64,000 nt of DNA from assembly GCF_039978735.1 (NCBI RefSeq), contig NZ_JBDWAS010000007.1, forward strand, positions 62,001 to 126,000, given 5' to 3'. Positions 1 through 7,794 of this stretch are shown piece by piece (position 1 is the first letter of the stretch; the number at the start of each line of letters is the position of its first letter). The stretch comes from Maricaulis sp039978735. GTDB taxonomy: Bacteria > Pseudomonadota > Alphaproteobacteria > Caulobacterales > Maricaulaceae. A program made the translations under genes and the position numbers. The notes under the pieces were generated by a model, which did not search any database, was not told where the DNA came from, and was given only the letters and a program-made list of their open reading frames with translations.

Positions 1-1314
1 GGCCGGCAGCGCGGCTTCGACCGGGGCCGCGGTCGTGTCGCCGCTTTCCGGCTCGGTCGCGGCCGTCACGGGCGCATCGTCCGCTTCGTCCGGAACGGGC
101 GCAGTCCCGGCGTCCGGCTCTACGTCATTGCCGGCGTTTTCTGACGAATCATCGGCTTCCGCATCGGCCGCGGCCTCACTGCCGGCCTCTTCATCGGCAT
201 GCACGGCTTCGGCTTCGCCGGCAGCGTCGGGGCGGGCGCTCGTCTCGGCGGTCGGGCTGGGATCGCCGTCAGCTGCGGCGGGCGGCAGCTCTAATTCAGG
301 GCCGGCCTCCGCTTCGCCATTCGCGGCATCATCGGCGGGCTCAGCGGCCTCTGCATCATCCGCGACCGTTTCCGTATCATCCTCCGGTTCGGCCTCGGTA
401 TCGGCGAGTGCCGTGGCCGCAACCGCAGCCGTGGCAGCTGCAGCGGCGGCACCGCCGGCATCGTTGCCGCGCACGCTTTCCTGCGGCGGATTGCGCAGGA
501 CATGTCCGGCCAGGCGTTCGACGCGCGCATTGAAACGCCCGGCATCGCGGACCCGGTTGAAGAAGCCGGCTGCAAGGAAGAGAAGGACAGCGCCGCCGAT
601 CAGGGCGAGCGTCGCCCCGACACCGCCGAAGATGACACCCGCCATGACGGCGAATGCGGCAAAGGCGGGCACGTAGAGCAGGCGCCAGGACCGCGCGAGA
701 TAGGCGATGAGGGCGAGTGCACCACCGCCCAGTGCGATACCCCATTCGGTGAGCTGGTCCATCGGCACGAAGCCGAGGCTTGCGATCGCGTCTAGCAGGC
801 CGGCGGGCAATGCGGCTTCCAGACGCCAGCCGGCCAGGCCGGGCGCGAAGGCCAGTACTTCGTCCATGATGCTGAAGGCGGGAATGCCGGCCATCATGCC
901 GCCATTCATTTCCGTCAGGAAAGCGTGCAGCAGCGGCCAGACGGCAGCGAGCGCCGTCAGCGCGAGCAGCAGGACCGAGAGCCACCAGTTGAAGCCGCGC
1001 GTCACGCCGGAGCGGGCCAGCAGCGTCGTCGCGTCGGGTGTCGTGCGAACCCAGGTCTCGCGGGTGTGGTTGATCAGGGCGGCCGGGCGGGAACGGCGGT
1101 TCGGGCCGGCCTGCACGCGCAGGATGGTGGCACTGTCACCCGGCGTCAGGGCGTTCGACGCCTCGGCCAGCCGGACATCGTGATCCATGCCGTCATCGTC
1201 GCGCAATTGTCCGGACGCGCCGTCCGCCTGTCTGATTTCTCCGGAAATCGTGAAGAAGTCGATCCGGCGGGCGCCATAGGCCTGCCCGGCATGCGCGGTC
1301 GGTAACAAAGACAT
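1..1314 (-). CDS. Membrane protein with acidic Ala/Glu/Asp-rich tail, partial (cut by left edge)
   Basis: An open frame of 438 codons runs from ATG at 1314 to the window edge with no stop, so the C-terminus is missing. The first ~110 residues look like a soluble domain. About four hydrophobic stretches follow, including one beginning WWLSVLLLALTALAAVW and one beginning IALGGGALALIAYLA. From about residue 285 the protein becomes a low-complexity region rich in Ala, Glu, Asp and Pro. An AGAGGT ribosome-binding site sits 8 bases before the ATG. I do not recognise the family. It is divergent from the lipoprotein at 1525, and a CtrA-like box lies between them. The long Ala/Ser frames on the opposite strand are shadows of its acidic tail. 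Confidence 0.75.
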   Translation of the reverse strand, partial: MSLLPTAHAGQAYGARRIDFFTISGEIRQADGASGQLRDDDGMDHDVRLAEASNALTPGDSATILRVQAGPNRRSRPAALINHTRETWVRTTPDATTLLARSGVTRGFNWWLSVLLLALTALAAVWPLLHAFLTEMNGGMMAGIPAFSIMDEVLAFAPGLAGWRLEAALPAGLLDAIASLGFVPMDQLTEWGIALGGGALALIAYLARSWRLLYVPAFAAFAVMAGVIFGGVGATLALIGGAVLLFLAAGFFNRVRDAGRFNARVERLAGHVLRNPPQESVRGNDAGGAAAAAATAAVAATALADTEAEPEDDTETVADDAEAAEPADDAANGEAEAGPELELPPAAADGDPSPTAETSARPDAAGEAEAVHADEEAGSEAAADAEADDSSENAGNDVEPDAGTAPVPDEADDAPVTAATEPESGDTTAAPVEAALPA

Positions 1315-1437
1315 GGTTCAACGCACCTCTGACATCAGGTCATACACCGAGTACGCGTGCCGGAATGGATCAAATCGGCGCGTCCCTCACCCAATTGAAG
1401 GCGAACCCTACAAGTTTGGGGCCGGAAATTGAACGCC

Positions 1438-1452
1438 TTAATCCTCTCTTAA
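1438..1452. promoter_or_regulatory. Candidate CtrA box (TTAA-N7-TTAA)
   Basis: TTAA at 1438-1441, a 7-base spacer, and TTAA at 1449-1452 followed by C match the full CtrA consensus TTAA-N7-TTAAC. It lies in the divergent intergenic region, about 73 bases before the lipoprotein ATG at 1525 and 124 bases before the minus-strand ATG at 1314. CtrA is the response regulator whose phosphorylation DivL helps control, and divL is the next gene but one. Binding is inferred from sequence only. Confidence 0.55.
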
Positions 1453-1524
1453 CAAAATGTTCGTCTTGCCGGGGCCGTGAGGAACCGGCTTGAGTGACCC
1501 GGATAAAGCGATAGCTTGCCGGTC

Positions 1525-1974
1525 ATGCGCGCAATCATGATCCCTCTCCTGCTTGTTCTTTCGTCCTGTTCGGCCGTGCCGCAGGCGATCCCGCTGCCCG
1601 GAACGGGCGCGACGCGAGGCCCCTTCATCCCGCGCGACGAATTCCCGGTTCCGCCCAATGTCGAGCGCCTGATCGGTCCGGAAGATTGTCGCGGCTCCAC
1701 GCTCGCAGCCGCCTCGGCCGACATCCCCGATTATCCGGTGCGAGCCTGGTCGCTGGGGCGGCAGGGCTGGGTCGTGGTGCGGTTCGATGTCGAGGCCAAT
1801 GGCGATGTCGACAATGTCCGTATCGCGCGGGCCGTACCTGACGGCCCGTTCAACCGGGAAAGCCGGCAGACGGTCAGGGCCTGGCAATTCCGGCCGCTCG
1901 ACAATGGCGTGGACCGGCTGGACAATTGCGTGGTCATGTTCGAATTCCGCGCCGGTGAAGTCGCGCTGCGCTAG
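1525..1974 (+). CDS. Lipoprotein with TonB C-terminal-like domain
   Basis: A 149-residue protein. The N-terminus MRAIMIPLLLVLSSC is a lipoprotein signal with a lipobox ending at Cys15, so outer- or inner-membrane anchoring is expected. The C-terminal half has the TonB-C pattern: Y-P..A...G..G.V.VRFDV..NGDV, then a helix and a strand around VRAWQFRPL. This domain contacts TonB-dependent receptors or acts as a stand-alone periplasmic module. ATG at 1525 is preferred over TTG at 1516 because it starts the signal peptide cleanly. No transport partner is adjacent. A CtrA-like box lies 73 bases upstream. Confidence 0.75.
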   Translation: MRAIMIPLLLVLSSCSAVPQAIPLPGTGATRGPFIPRDEFPVPPNVERLIGPEDCRGSTLAAASADIPDYPVRAWSLGRQGWVVVRFDVEANGDVDNVRIARAVPDGPFNRESRQTVRAWQFRPLDNGVDRLDNCVVMFEFRAGEVALR

Positions 1975-2108
1975 ACGCGTGCCGTAGCGGCTGTAGCGTT
2001 AATTATTTTTGCGGCCTCAGGCATCGCCCCGGACTCGCGCGCCCGGTATCATGCTGATTCGCGCGGACCCGACACGGGTGGGCAAAGGGCCGCGCCCAGG
2101 ACAGCTCG

Positions 2109-4577
2109 ATGACGGGACAGACATTTCAGATCGTGACGCTTATTGTCACCGTCGGCGCGATGGCTTTCGCCGTCGCCGTCGGGCTGTGGGCCTACCGTCT
2201 CACGGCCGGCGCCCGCACCGCCCAGCTGGTCTGGCGCCGCAAGCTGGCCGAGCTGGAAGACCGCCTTGCCCGCGCCGACAGCGTGTTCGGCGCCCATCCG
2301 GGCCTGGTCCTCGTCTGGGACGACGCCACATTCGACGAAAGCGATACGGGCTGGGGCCAGCCGCGCATCTTCGGCTCCTCCGTTGCCCTCGCTTCCTTGC
2401 TGCGCTTTGCTGAAGCGACCGATGGCCCCGATCCCGCCGGCATCCTGATGGAAGGCCTGGCGGATTATGAGGCGCGCTCGGCGGGCGGTGACGAAACCAC
2501 GCTGCGCCGGCGCTTCAACGAGCTTGCGCAGAAGGGCCAGCCCTTCTCGCTGACCATCCTGGGGCCGTCCGGCCGCTTCCTGGAGGCTGATGGCCGCGCT
2601 GCCGGAACCCAGCTGGTCGTCTGGCTGTCCGACGCGACGATCCGGGGGCTGGAGGAATCCAATGCCCGCGGCCGCATGGAAGAGGCGCGTCGGCTGGTCT
2701 CGAAGGATCCGATGGCCTTCCTGGACATGCTGGGCCGCGCCCCGGTTCCGGCCTGGCGGATGAATGTGTCCGGCCGCCTGGAATGGGTGAACCAGGCCTA
2801 TGTCGCCGCCGTCGAGGGCAAGGATATCGATGCGGTGCTGCAAAAGCAGACAGCGCTGGATGCGGGTATGTCCGATCAGGCTGTGCAGGCTGCCGAGCAG
2901 GGCGAACCCGTGTCGGAAACCCGCACGGTTGTCGTTGAAGGGCGCCGCCGCTCGATGCAGTTTCTCGTCTTCCCGGTGTCTGGCGGCGCAGCCGGCTTCG
3001 CGATCGACTCGACCGAAGCCGAGGAAGCCAAGTCCGATCTGGCGCGTTTCCGCCGGGCCCATGACGAAACCCTGAACCACATGGCCGAGGCCGTGGTGGT
3101 GTTCGACCGCTCCAAGCGCCTCAACTTCTACAACACGGCCTTTTCGCGCCTGTTCAAGCTGGACGATGCCTGGCTGAACGAGCGCCCGGGTCATGGCCAA
3201 TTCCTCGACCGGATGCGCGAAAAGCGCCTGCTGCCCGAACAGGCGGACTATTCCGGCTGGAAGACCGACGAGCTGGCCCGCTACGACCTGCCGCCCACCG
3301 ACGAGACGCCGGACGAGCTGTGGCCTTTGCCCGATGGCCGCACCCTGCGTGTCGCCCGCCAGCGCCACCCGCTGGGCGGTCTGATGCTGATCTTCGAGGA
3401 CAAGACCGACGAACTCGCCCTGCGCGCCCGCTACAACACGCTGATCAACGTCCAGCGCGCCACGCTGGACAAGCTGCATGAAGCGGTCGCCGTGTTCGGT
3501 GCGAATGGCCGCCTGCAGCTGCACAACAATGCCTTCGAGGATATCTGGGGGTTTGAAGCCGAGGAGCTGGACGGCCAGCCGGAGTTCGATCAGGTCGCCG
3601 AGACCTGCGCAGCCCTGTTCGCCGACGACCGGGTGTGGAACGACATCAAGGCGCGCGTCACCGATCCCAGCCCGCAGGCTCGCAAGCAGGTGACCGGCGA
3701 GATGCGCCGGTCCGACGATCGCGTGCTGACCTATCTCACCCGTCCTCTGCCCGATGGCGCGACGCTGATCTGCTGGGATGACGTCACCGACAGCCGCCGC
3801 ATCGAGGAAGCCCTGCGCGAGCGTGCCGAGGCACTGGAAACTTCCGAGCGCATCAAGACCGAATTCGTCGAGCATGTGAGCTACCAGCTGCGCACGCCGC
3901 TCACGACCATCAACGGCTATGCCGACATGCTCGCCCAGGGGTTCGCCGGTGCGCTGAGCGATCGTCAGAAGGAGCCGATGGCGGCGATCCAGACGGCCGC
4001 CGAGCATCTGGCCAAGCTGGTCGACGATATTCTCGATGTCGCAGCGATCGATGCCGGTCAGCTCGAGCTGGATCTGGGTGATGTCGACGTGGCCGACGTG
4101 GCGCGCGAGGCCGCCGAGCTCATCCAGGCGCGCGCCGACCACCACTCGATCAAGCTGGGTATCGATGTCGAGGGCGCGTCCGGTCTGATCCGCGCCGACC
4201 GGAACCGTATCAAGCAGGTCGCGATGAACCTCTTGTCCAACGCGATCCGGCACGTCCAGACCGGTGGCGAAGTGACCATCGGTGCGCGCCGCTCGGAAGA
4301 TCAGCTGACGCTCTGGGTAGCCGATGACGGTGAAGGCATCGCGCCGGAAAAGCAGGCGACCGTGTTCGAGCGCTTCTCGCGCGGCGAGCGCGGCGGGGCG
4401 GGTCTTGGCCTGTCGCTGGTGAAGGAAATCGCCCAACTGCACGGCGGCTGGGTGGAGCTTCAGTCCGAGCCCGGCAAGGGCACCAAAGTGTCCTGCCACT
4501 TCCCGTCCGAGCCGCATGGCAATGCCGTACCGCCGGAACTCGACCTGGCCCGCCGTCCGGCGTCGGGCCGCGTGTGA
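2109..4577 (+). CDS. divL: DivL-type atypical sensor kinase (tyrosine in the H box)
   Basis: An 822-residue protein with one N-terminal transmembrane segment (about residues 7-29), several PAS-like regions including a PAS-7-type module in the middle, then DHp and HATPase_c domains. The H box reads VSYQLRTPL with Tyr592 where histidine kinases have the phospho-accepting His, the hallmark of Caulobacter DivL. The ATP-binding N box (NLLSNAIRHV), G1 (DDGEGIA) and G2 (GGAGLGLSL) are intact. In Caulobacter, DivL binds the response regulator DivK and tunes the CckA-ChpT-CtrA relay at the cell pole. The tsaE-amgK-murU-addBA genes follow, which supports the assignment. An antisense 852-codon frame covers the gene but is a high-GC shadow. 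Confidence 0.93.
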   Translation: MTGQTFQIVTLIVTVGAMAFAVAVGLWAYRLTAGARTAQLVWRRKLAELEDRLARADSVFGAHPGLVLVWDDATFDESDTGWGQPRIFGSSVALASLLRFAEATDGPDPAGILMEGLADYEARSAGGDETTLRRRFNELAQKGQPFSLTILGPSGRFLEADGRAAGTQLVVWLSDATIRGLEESNARGRMEEARRLVSKDPMAFLDMLGRAPVPAWRMNVSGRLEWVNQAYVAAVEGKDIDAVLQKQTALDAGMSDQAVQAAEQGEPVSETRTVVVEGRRRSMQFLVFPVSGGAAGFAIDSTEAEEAKSDLARFRRAHDETLNHMAEAVVVFDRSKRLNFYNTAFSRLFKLDDAWLNERPGHGQFLDRMREKRLLPEQADYSGWKTDELARYDLPPTDETPDELWPLPDGRTLRVARQRHPLGGLMLIFEDKTDELALRARYNTLINVQRATLDKLHEAVAVFGANGRLQLHNNAFEDIWGFEAEELDGQPEFDQVAETCAALFADDRVWNDIKARVTDPSPQARKQVTGEMRRSDDRVLTYLTRPLPDGATLICWDDVTDSRRIEEALRERAEALETSERIKTEFVEHVSYQLRTPLTTINGYADMLAQGFAGALSDRQKEPMAAIQTAAEHLAKLVDDILDVAAIDAGQLELDLGDVDVADVAREAAELIQARADHHSIKLGIDVEGASGLIRADRNRIKQVAMNLLSNAIRHVQTGGEVTIGARRSEDQLTLWVADDGEGIAPEKQATVFERFSRGERGGAGLGLSLVKEIAQLHGGWVELQSEPGKGTKVSCHFPSEPHGNAVPPELDLARRPASGRV

Positions 4578-4587
4578 GGCGGGGGCG

Positions 4588-5109
4588 ATGTGGCCATTCC
4601 GGCGCACGCCCCGCCTGATCGAGCTGGACGATATCCCTGAATGCGATTTCGGTGCGCCCTATCCGATGCTGGCGGCGCTCGAGGGTGGGGTGAGTCTCGT
4701 CTACCTGATGCCGGACACGGATCCGGACTGGGACGGGGAAGAGGCCCGTCTCATCGGTTTCGACACGGCCGATCTGCCGGTTGCCGCCATTCGCTTCGTC
4801 CGCCCGCACACCCACAAGGCCGGGCCGCCGGATGAGGAAACGCTTGCAGGACACCCGCTGGCGTCCCGGGGGCTTTACCCCTGCGGAGCGTTTGAAGTGC
4901 GCCGGTCGGACTGGATCGATGCGCTTCGACAGGCGGACAGCATTCGTCCGTCGCATAGTGACGAGCGCTTCCGCAAGCTGCGGCACTTCATCTTCACCTT
5001 CCGCGAATCCACGGTAGAGGTTGCGGCCGACGGATACGAGGTCGCGCTTCTGGGACCGCTGTCGATCCGCGAGGCGCTGCAACTGGAAGCAGGACGTCTG
5101 GCGCGTTAG
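4588..5109 (+). CDS. Hypothetical protein
   Basis: A 173-residue soluble protein that begins MWPFRRTPRLIELDDIP. It has no signal peptide, no membrane segment and no motif I recognise. ATG at 4588 lies 11 bases after the divL stop and is preferred over an in-frame ATG at 4516 that would overlap divL by about 60 bases. It is probably cotranscribed with divL. Its stop overlaps the stop of the convergent ferredoxin gene (TAG 5107-5109, TAA 5106-5108). Base composition matches its neighbours, so it looks resident. Confidence 0.7.
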   Translation: MWPFRRTPRLIELDDIPECDFGAPYPMLAALEGGVSLVYLMPDTDPDWDGEEARLIGFDTADLPVAAIRFVRPHTHKAGPPDEETLAGHPLASRGLYPCGAFEVRRSDWIDALRQADSIRPSHSDERFRKLRHFIFTFRESTVEVAADGYEVALLGPLSIREALQLEAGRLAR

Positions 5110-5426
5110 CCCTGGTGCTCCGGCATCCGGACGATCAGGCCGTCCAGCGCGTCGCTCACCGTGATCTGGCATGACAGGCGCGAGGTCTCCTGGACGTCTT
5201 CGGCGAAGTCCAGCATCGACTCTTCCATCGGTTCACGCGAGCCGGTCTTGTCGGCCCAGGCCGGGTCGACATAGACGTGGCATGTCGCGCAGGCGCAGGC
5301 ACCGCCGCAATCGGCGTCGATACCGGGGACAAGGTTGCGCACTGCGCCTTCCATGACCGACAGGCCGTTGGGGACGTCGATCTGATGCTCGGTACCGTTG
5401 TGCTCGATATAGGTGATCTTCGGCAT
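5106..5426 (-). CDS. fdxB: [2Fe-2S] ferredoxin, adrenodoxin type
   Basis: A 106-residue electron carrier of the adrenodoxin/putidaredoxin class. It has the plant-vertebrate cluster pattern: Cys in DADCGGACACATCHVYV gives C-x5-C-x2-C, and the fourth Cys sits about 35 residues later in SRLSCQI. In alphaproteobacteria such ferredoxins serve Fe-S cluster biogenesis or cytochrome P450 systems. No P450 or isc gene is nearby, so the partner is unknown. It is divergent from tsaE, with about 100 bases between the start codons. Confidence 0.88.
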   Translation of the reverse strand: MPKITYIEHNGTEHQIDVPNGLSVMEGAVRNLVPGIDADCGGACACATCHVYVDPAWADKTGSREPMEESMLDFAEDVQETSRLSCQITVSDALDGLIVRMPEHQG

Positions 5427-5529
5427 GCGTAACTCCGTGAACCGCCATGGACATGAACAGCGTTCACAGCAGAGTCAAGATACAGCCTCACCGCTTGCCG
5501 CTGCGCGCGGGCTTCGCTAATCGCATGGC

Positions 5530-5997
5530 ATGGGGTCTTCACACACGCATCACCTCGATGGACTGGAAGCCACACGCCGCCTCGGCGCCCGCCTGGCAGC
5601 GGCACTTGCGCCTGGCGATGTCGTGCTTCTGACCGGCGATCTGGGGGCGGGCAAGACCACACTTGCTCGCGCCGTGATCGCGCAATTGTGTGGCATCGAG
5701 GATGCGCCCAGTCCAACCTACACGCTTGTCCAGGTCTATGACACGGATACGGGCGAGGAGGTCTGGCACGCCGATCTCTACCGCATTGAGGATCCGTCCG
5801 AGCTCGACGAGCTGGGACTGGACGACGCGTTCGACACGGCGATCTGTCTCGTGGAATGGCCGGACCGCCTGGGCGACAGGCTGCCGCCGGACCGGCTGGA
5901 AATCCTGTTGAGCGGTGAAAACACCGACTTGGAGTCAGGCCGCAAAGCCCGGATAACGGGATATGGCCGGTGGGAGGAAAGAATTGACGACATCTGA
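5530..5997 (+). CDS. tsaE: tRNA t6A biosynthesis ATPase TsaE
   Basis: A 155-residue P-loop ATPase of the YjeE/TsaE family. It has Walker A GDLGAGKTT at residues 36-44, the conserved SPTYTLV switch and HADLYR, and VEWPDRL near the end. With TsaB, TsaC and TsaD it makes N6-threonylcarbamoyladenosine at tRNA position 37. Length matches the family. Its 3' end overlaps the next gene, and it opens a chain of overlapping genes that runs to addA. Confidence 0.95.
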   Translation: MGSSHTHHLDGLEATRRLGARLAAALAPGDVVLLTGDLGAGKTTLARAVIAQLCGIEDAPSPTYTLVQVYDTDTGEEVWHADLYRIEDPSELDELGLDDAFDTAICLVEWPDRLGDRLPPDRLEILLSGENTDLESGRKARITGYGRWEERIDDI

Positions 5998-7084
5998 TCG
6001 CGATCGCGCCCTCGACGCGTTTCTCGACCGTGCCGGCTGGGCCGCGGCCGAGCGCCATCCCCTGGCCGGAGATGCCTCGACGCGCCGCTATGTCCGCCTG
6101 GTAGATGGCGCACAGACAGCCATGCTGATGGATGCGCCGTCCGGTGCCGAGGCGCCGGCCTGCCCGCCCGATGCCAGCCCCGAAGAACGCAAGGCGCTGG
6201 GCTATAATGCCGAGGCGCGTCTGGCCGGGCCGAATCTGACGGCTTTTGCCGGCCTGTCGGATGCGCTGTGCGAGCGCGGCTTTTCTGCGCCATCCGTCCT
6301 GGCGAGCGATCTGGAGCACGGTTTCCTGCTGCTGGAAGATCTGGGTGACGCACTGTTTGCACGGCTGCTGCCGGACCAGATGCATGAGGGCTCGCTCTAT
6401 GCCGCCGCCGTCGACACGCTGGCGGCGATCTACCGGTCCAGCTTTCCCGATGCCGTCGAGGCTGGCGGTCAGAGCTGGCCGCTGCAGGCCTATGATGCGA
6501 CGGCGTTGATGGCCGAGGCCGATCTCTTCGTCGAGTGGTTCCTGGGCCGGCATGCGGGCGTGACCCTGTCCGAGGCGGCGCTGGACGAATGGCGCGCGAT
6601 CTGGACCCGCGCTTTCGGGCGTCTGGAAAACTGCCCGCCCGGCCTCGTGCTGCGCGATTATCACGCAGAAAACCTGATCTATCTGCCCGAGCGCAAGGGC
6701 GAGGCCTCGGTCGGCCTGCTTGACTTCCAGGACGCGCTGATCGGCCATCCGGCCTATGATCTGGTCTCGCTGCTGGAAGACGCCCGCCGCAATGTCGACC
6801 GCAAGCTCGCCGTGCCGCTGAAAGCCCGCTTTGTCGAGCGCGCAGGTCTGCGCGATGCGGCCGGATTCGACGCGGCCTATGCCGTCCTCGGGGCCCAGCG
6901 CAATGCCAAGATACTCGGCATTTTCGTGCGGCTCGCCGTGCGCGACGGCAAGGCGCGCTATCTCGACATGCTGCCGCGTGTCGCCCGCCACTTCGCCGGC
7001 GATATCCAGCACCCTGCGCTGATGGAGCTGAATCTGTGGATCAAGGCGCATGCCGGCGCCGTGCTGCTGGAAGCGCACAAATGA
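5984..7084 (+). CDS. amgK: N-acetylmuramate/N-acetylglucosamine anomeric kinase AmgK
   Basis: An aminoglycoside-phosphotransferase-fold sugar kinase. Motifs seen are PLAGDASTRRYVRL (N-lobe), LEDLGD, the catalytic loop LRDYHAENL and LLDFQDAL (the metal-binding DFG equivalent). AmgK phosphorylates MurNAc at the anomeric carbon, and MurU, encoded next, turns this into UDP-MurNAc, bypassing de novo synthesis. I prefer TTG at 5984 because GGAGGAAAGAA ends directly before it. ATG at 5963 in the same frame is the alternative and would add 7 residues. Either way it overlaps the end of tsaE. Confidence 0.9.
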   Translation: MTTSDRDRALDAFLDRAGWAAAERHPLAGDASTRRYVRLVDGAQTAMLMDAPSGAEAPACPPDASPEERKALGYNAEARLAGPNLTAFAGLSDALCERGFSAPSVLASDLEHGFLLLEDLGDALFARLLPDQMHEGSLYAAAVDTLAAIYRSSFPDAVEAGGQSWPLQAYDATALMAEADLFVEWFLGRHAGVTLSEAALDEWRAIWTRAFGRLENCPPGLVLRDYHAENLIYLPERKGEASVGLLDFQDALIGHPAYDLVSLLEDARRNVDRKLAVPLKARFVERAGLRDAAGFDAAYAVLGAQRNAKILGIFVRLAVRDGKARYLDMLPRVARHFAGDIQHPALMELNLWIKAHAGAVLLEAHK

Positions 7085-7794
7085 CCCGGATCACCCGCGG
7101 CATGGCCCTGGCCGCCGGGCTGGGCAAGCGGATGCGGCCGATCACGAATGACCGGCCCAAGGCGCTGGTCGAGGTCGGCGGCAAGGCGCTGGTGGACTGG
7201 GCGCTGGACCGGTTCGCCACGGCGGGTGTCGAGGCGTGCGTTGTCAATATCCACCACTTCCCGCAGCTGATGCGCGCCCATCTCGAACGCCGCACCGGCG
7301 CGCCCGCCATCACGGTCTCGGACGAAACCGGCGAGGTTCTGGAGACCGGCGGCGGTGTGGTGAAGGCCCTGCCTGCCTTGGGCGATGAACCCTTCTTCGT
7401 CTCCAATATCGATGCGGTCTGGGTTGATGAAGGCGCGCGCGAACTCGACCGCATGCAGGCGGCCTGGGACCCGGAGCGGATGGATGTGCTCCTCCTGCTC
7501 GCGTCGATGGAGCGCACGCTCGGCTTTGACGGTGCAGGCGATGTCTTCCTCGAAGCGGACGGGCAGGTGCGCTTCCGGGGCGCGGCGGCATCTGCGCCCT
7601 ACGCCTTTGCCGGGGTGCATATCGTCCATCCGCGCATTCTTGCCGGCCGCAAGGCCGAGCGCTTCTCCATGATGGACATCTGGAAGGCACTTGAACCGGA
7701 CGGGCGCGTCCACGGCATCGCCATGGAGAGTTTCTGGATGCATGTCGGCGATCCGGGCGCCCTGCAAGAGGCCGGGGCGCGGCTGAAAGGGTGA
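7081..7794 (+). CDS. murU: N-acetylmuramate-1-phosphate uridylyltransferase MurU
   Basis: A 237-residue nucleotidyltransferase with the signature GLGKRMRPITNDRPK near the N-terminus, SNIDAVW for the metal-binding Asp, and a C-terminal GDPGAL. It makes UDP-MurNAc from MurNAc-1-phosphate and UTP in peptidoglycan recycling. ATG at 7081 overlaps the amgK stop as ATGA, indicating translational coupling. Pairing with amgK separates it from other NTP-transferases such as mannose-1-phosphate guanylyltransferase. Confidence 0.9.
   Translation: MTRITRGMALAAGLGKRMRPITNDRPKALVEVGGKALVDWALDRFATAGVEACVVNIHHFPQLMRAHLERRTGAPAITVSDETGEVLETGGGVVKALPALGDEPFFVSNIDAVWVDEGARELDRMQAAWDPERMDVLLLLASMERTLGFDGAGDVFLEADGQVRFRGAAASAPYAFAGVHIVHPRILAGRKAERFSMMDIWKALEPDGRVHGIAMESFWMHVGDPGALQEAGARLKG

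Noticed and set aside
35..676. Long Ser/Ala-rich plus-strand frame at the left edge
   Set aside because: It lies opposite the acidic Ala/Glu/Asp tail of the partial minus-strand gene; low-complexity GC-rich codons create antisense frames. No start site or family supports it.
1996..2010. CtrA half-site upstream of divL
   Set aside because: Only one TTAA in TTAATTATTTTTG; no second half at the right spacing.
2049..4607. 852-codon minus-strand frame across divL
   Set aside because: Fully antisense to a well-conserved kinase. Its composition (Gly, Arg, Leu, Gln) is that of a GC-rich shadow and it has no domain.
5156..7078. 640-codon minus-strand frame over tsaE and amgK
   Set aside because: Antisense to two recognised enzymes, and its end contains an out-of-frame reading of the ferredoxin gene.
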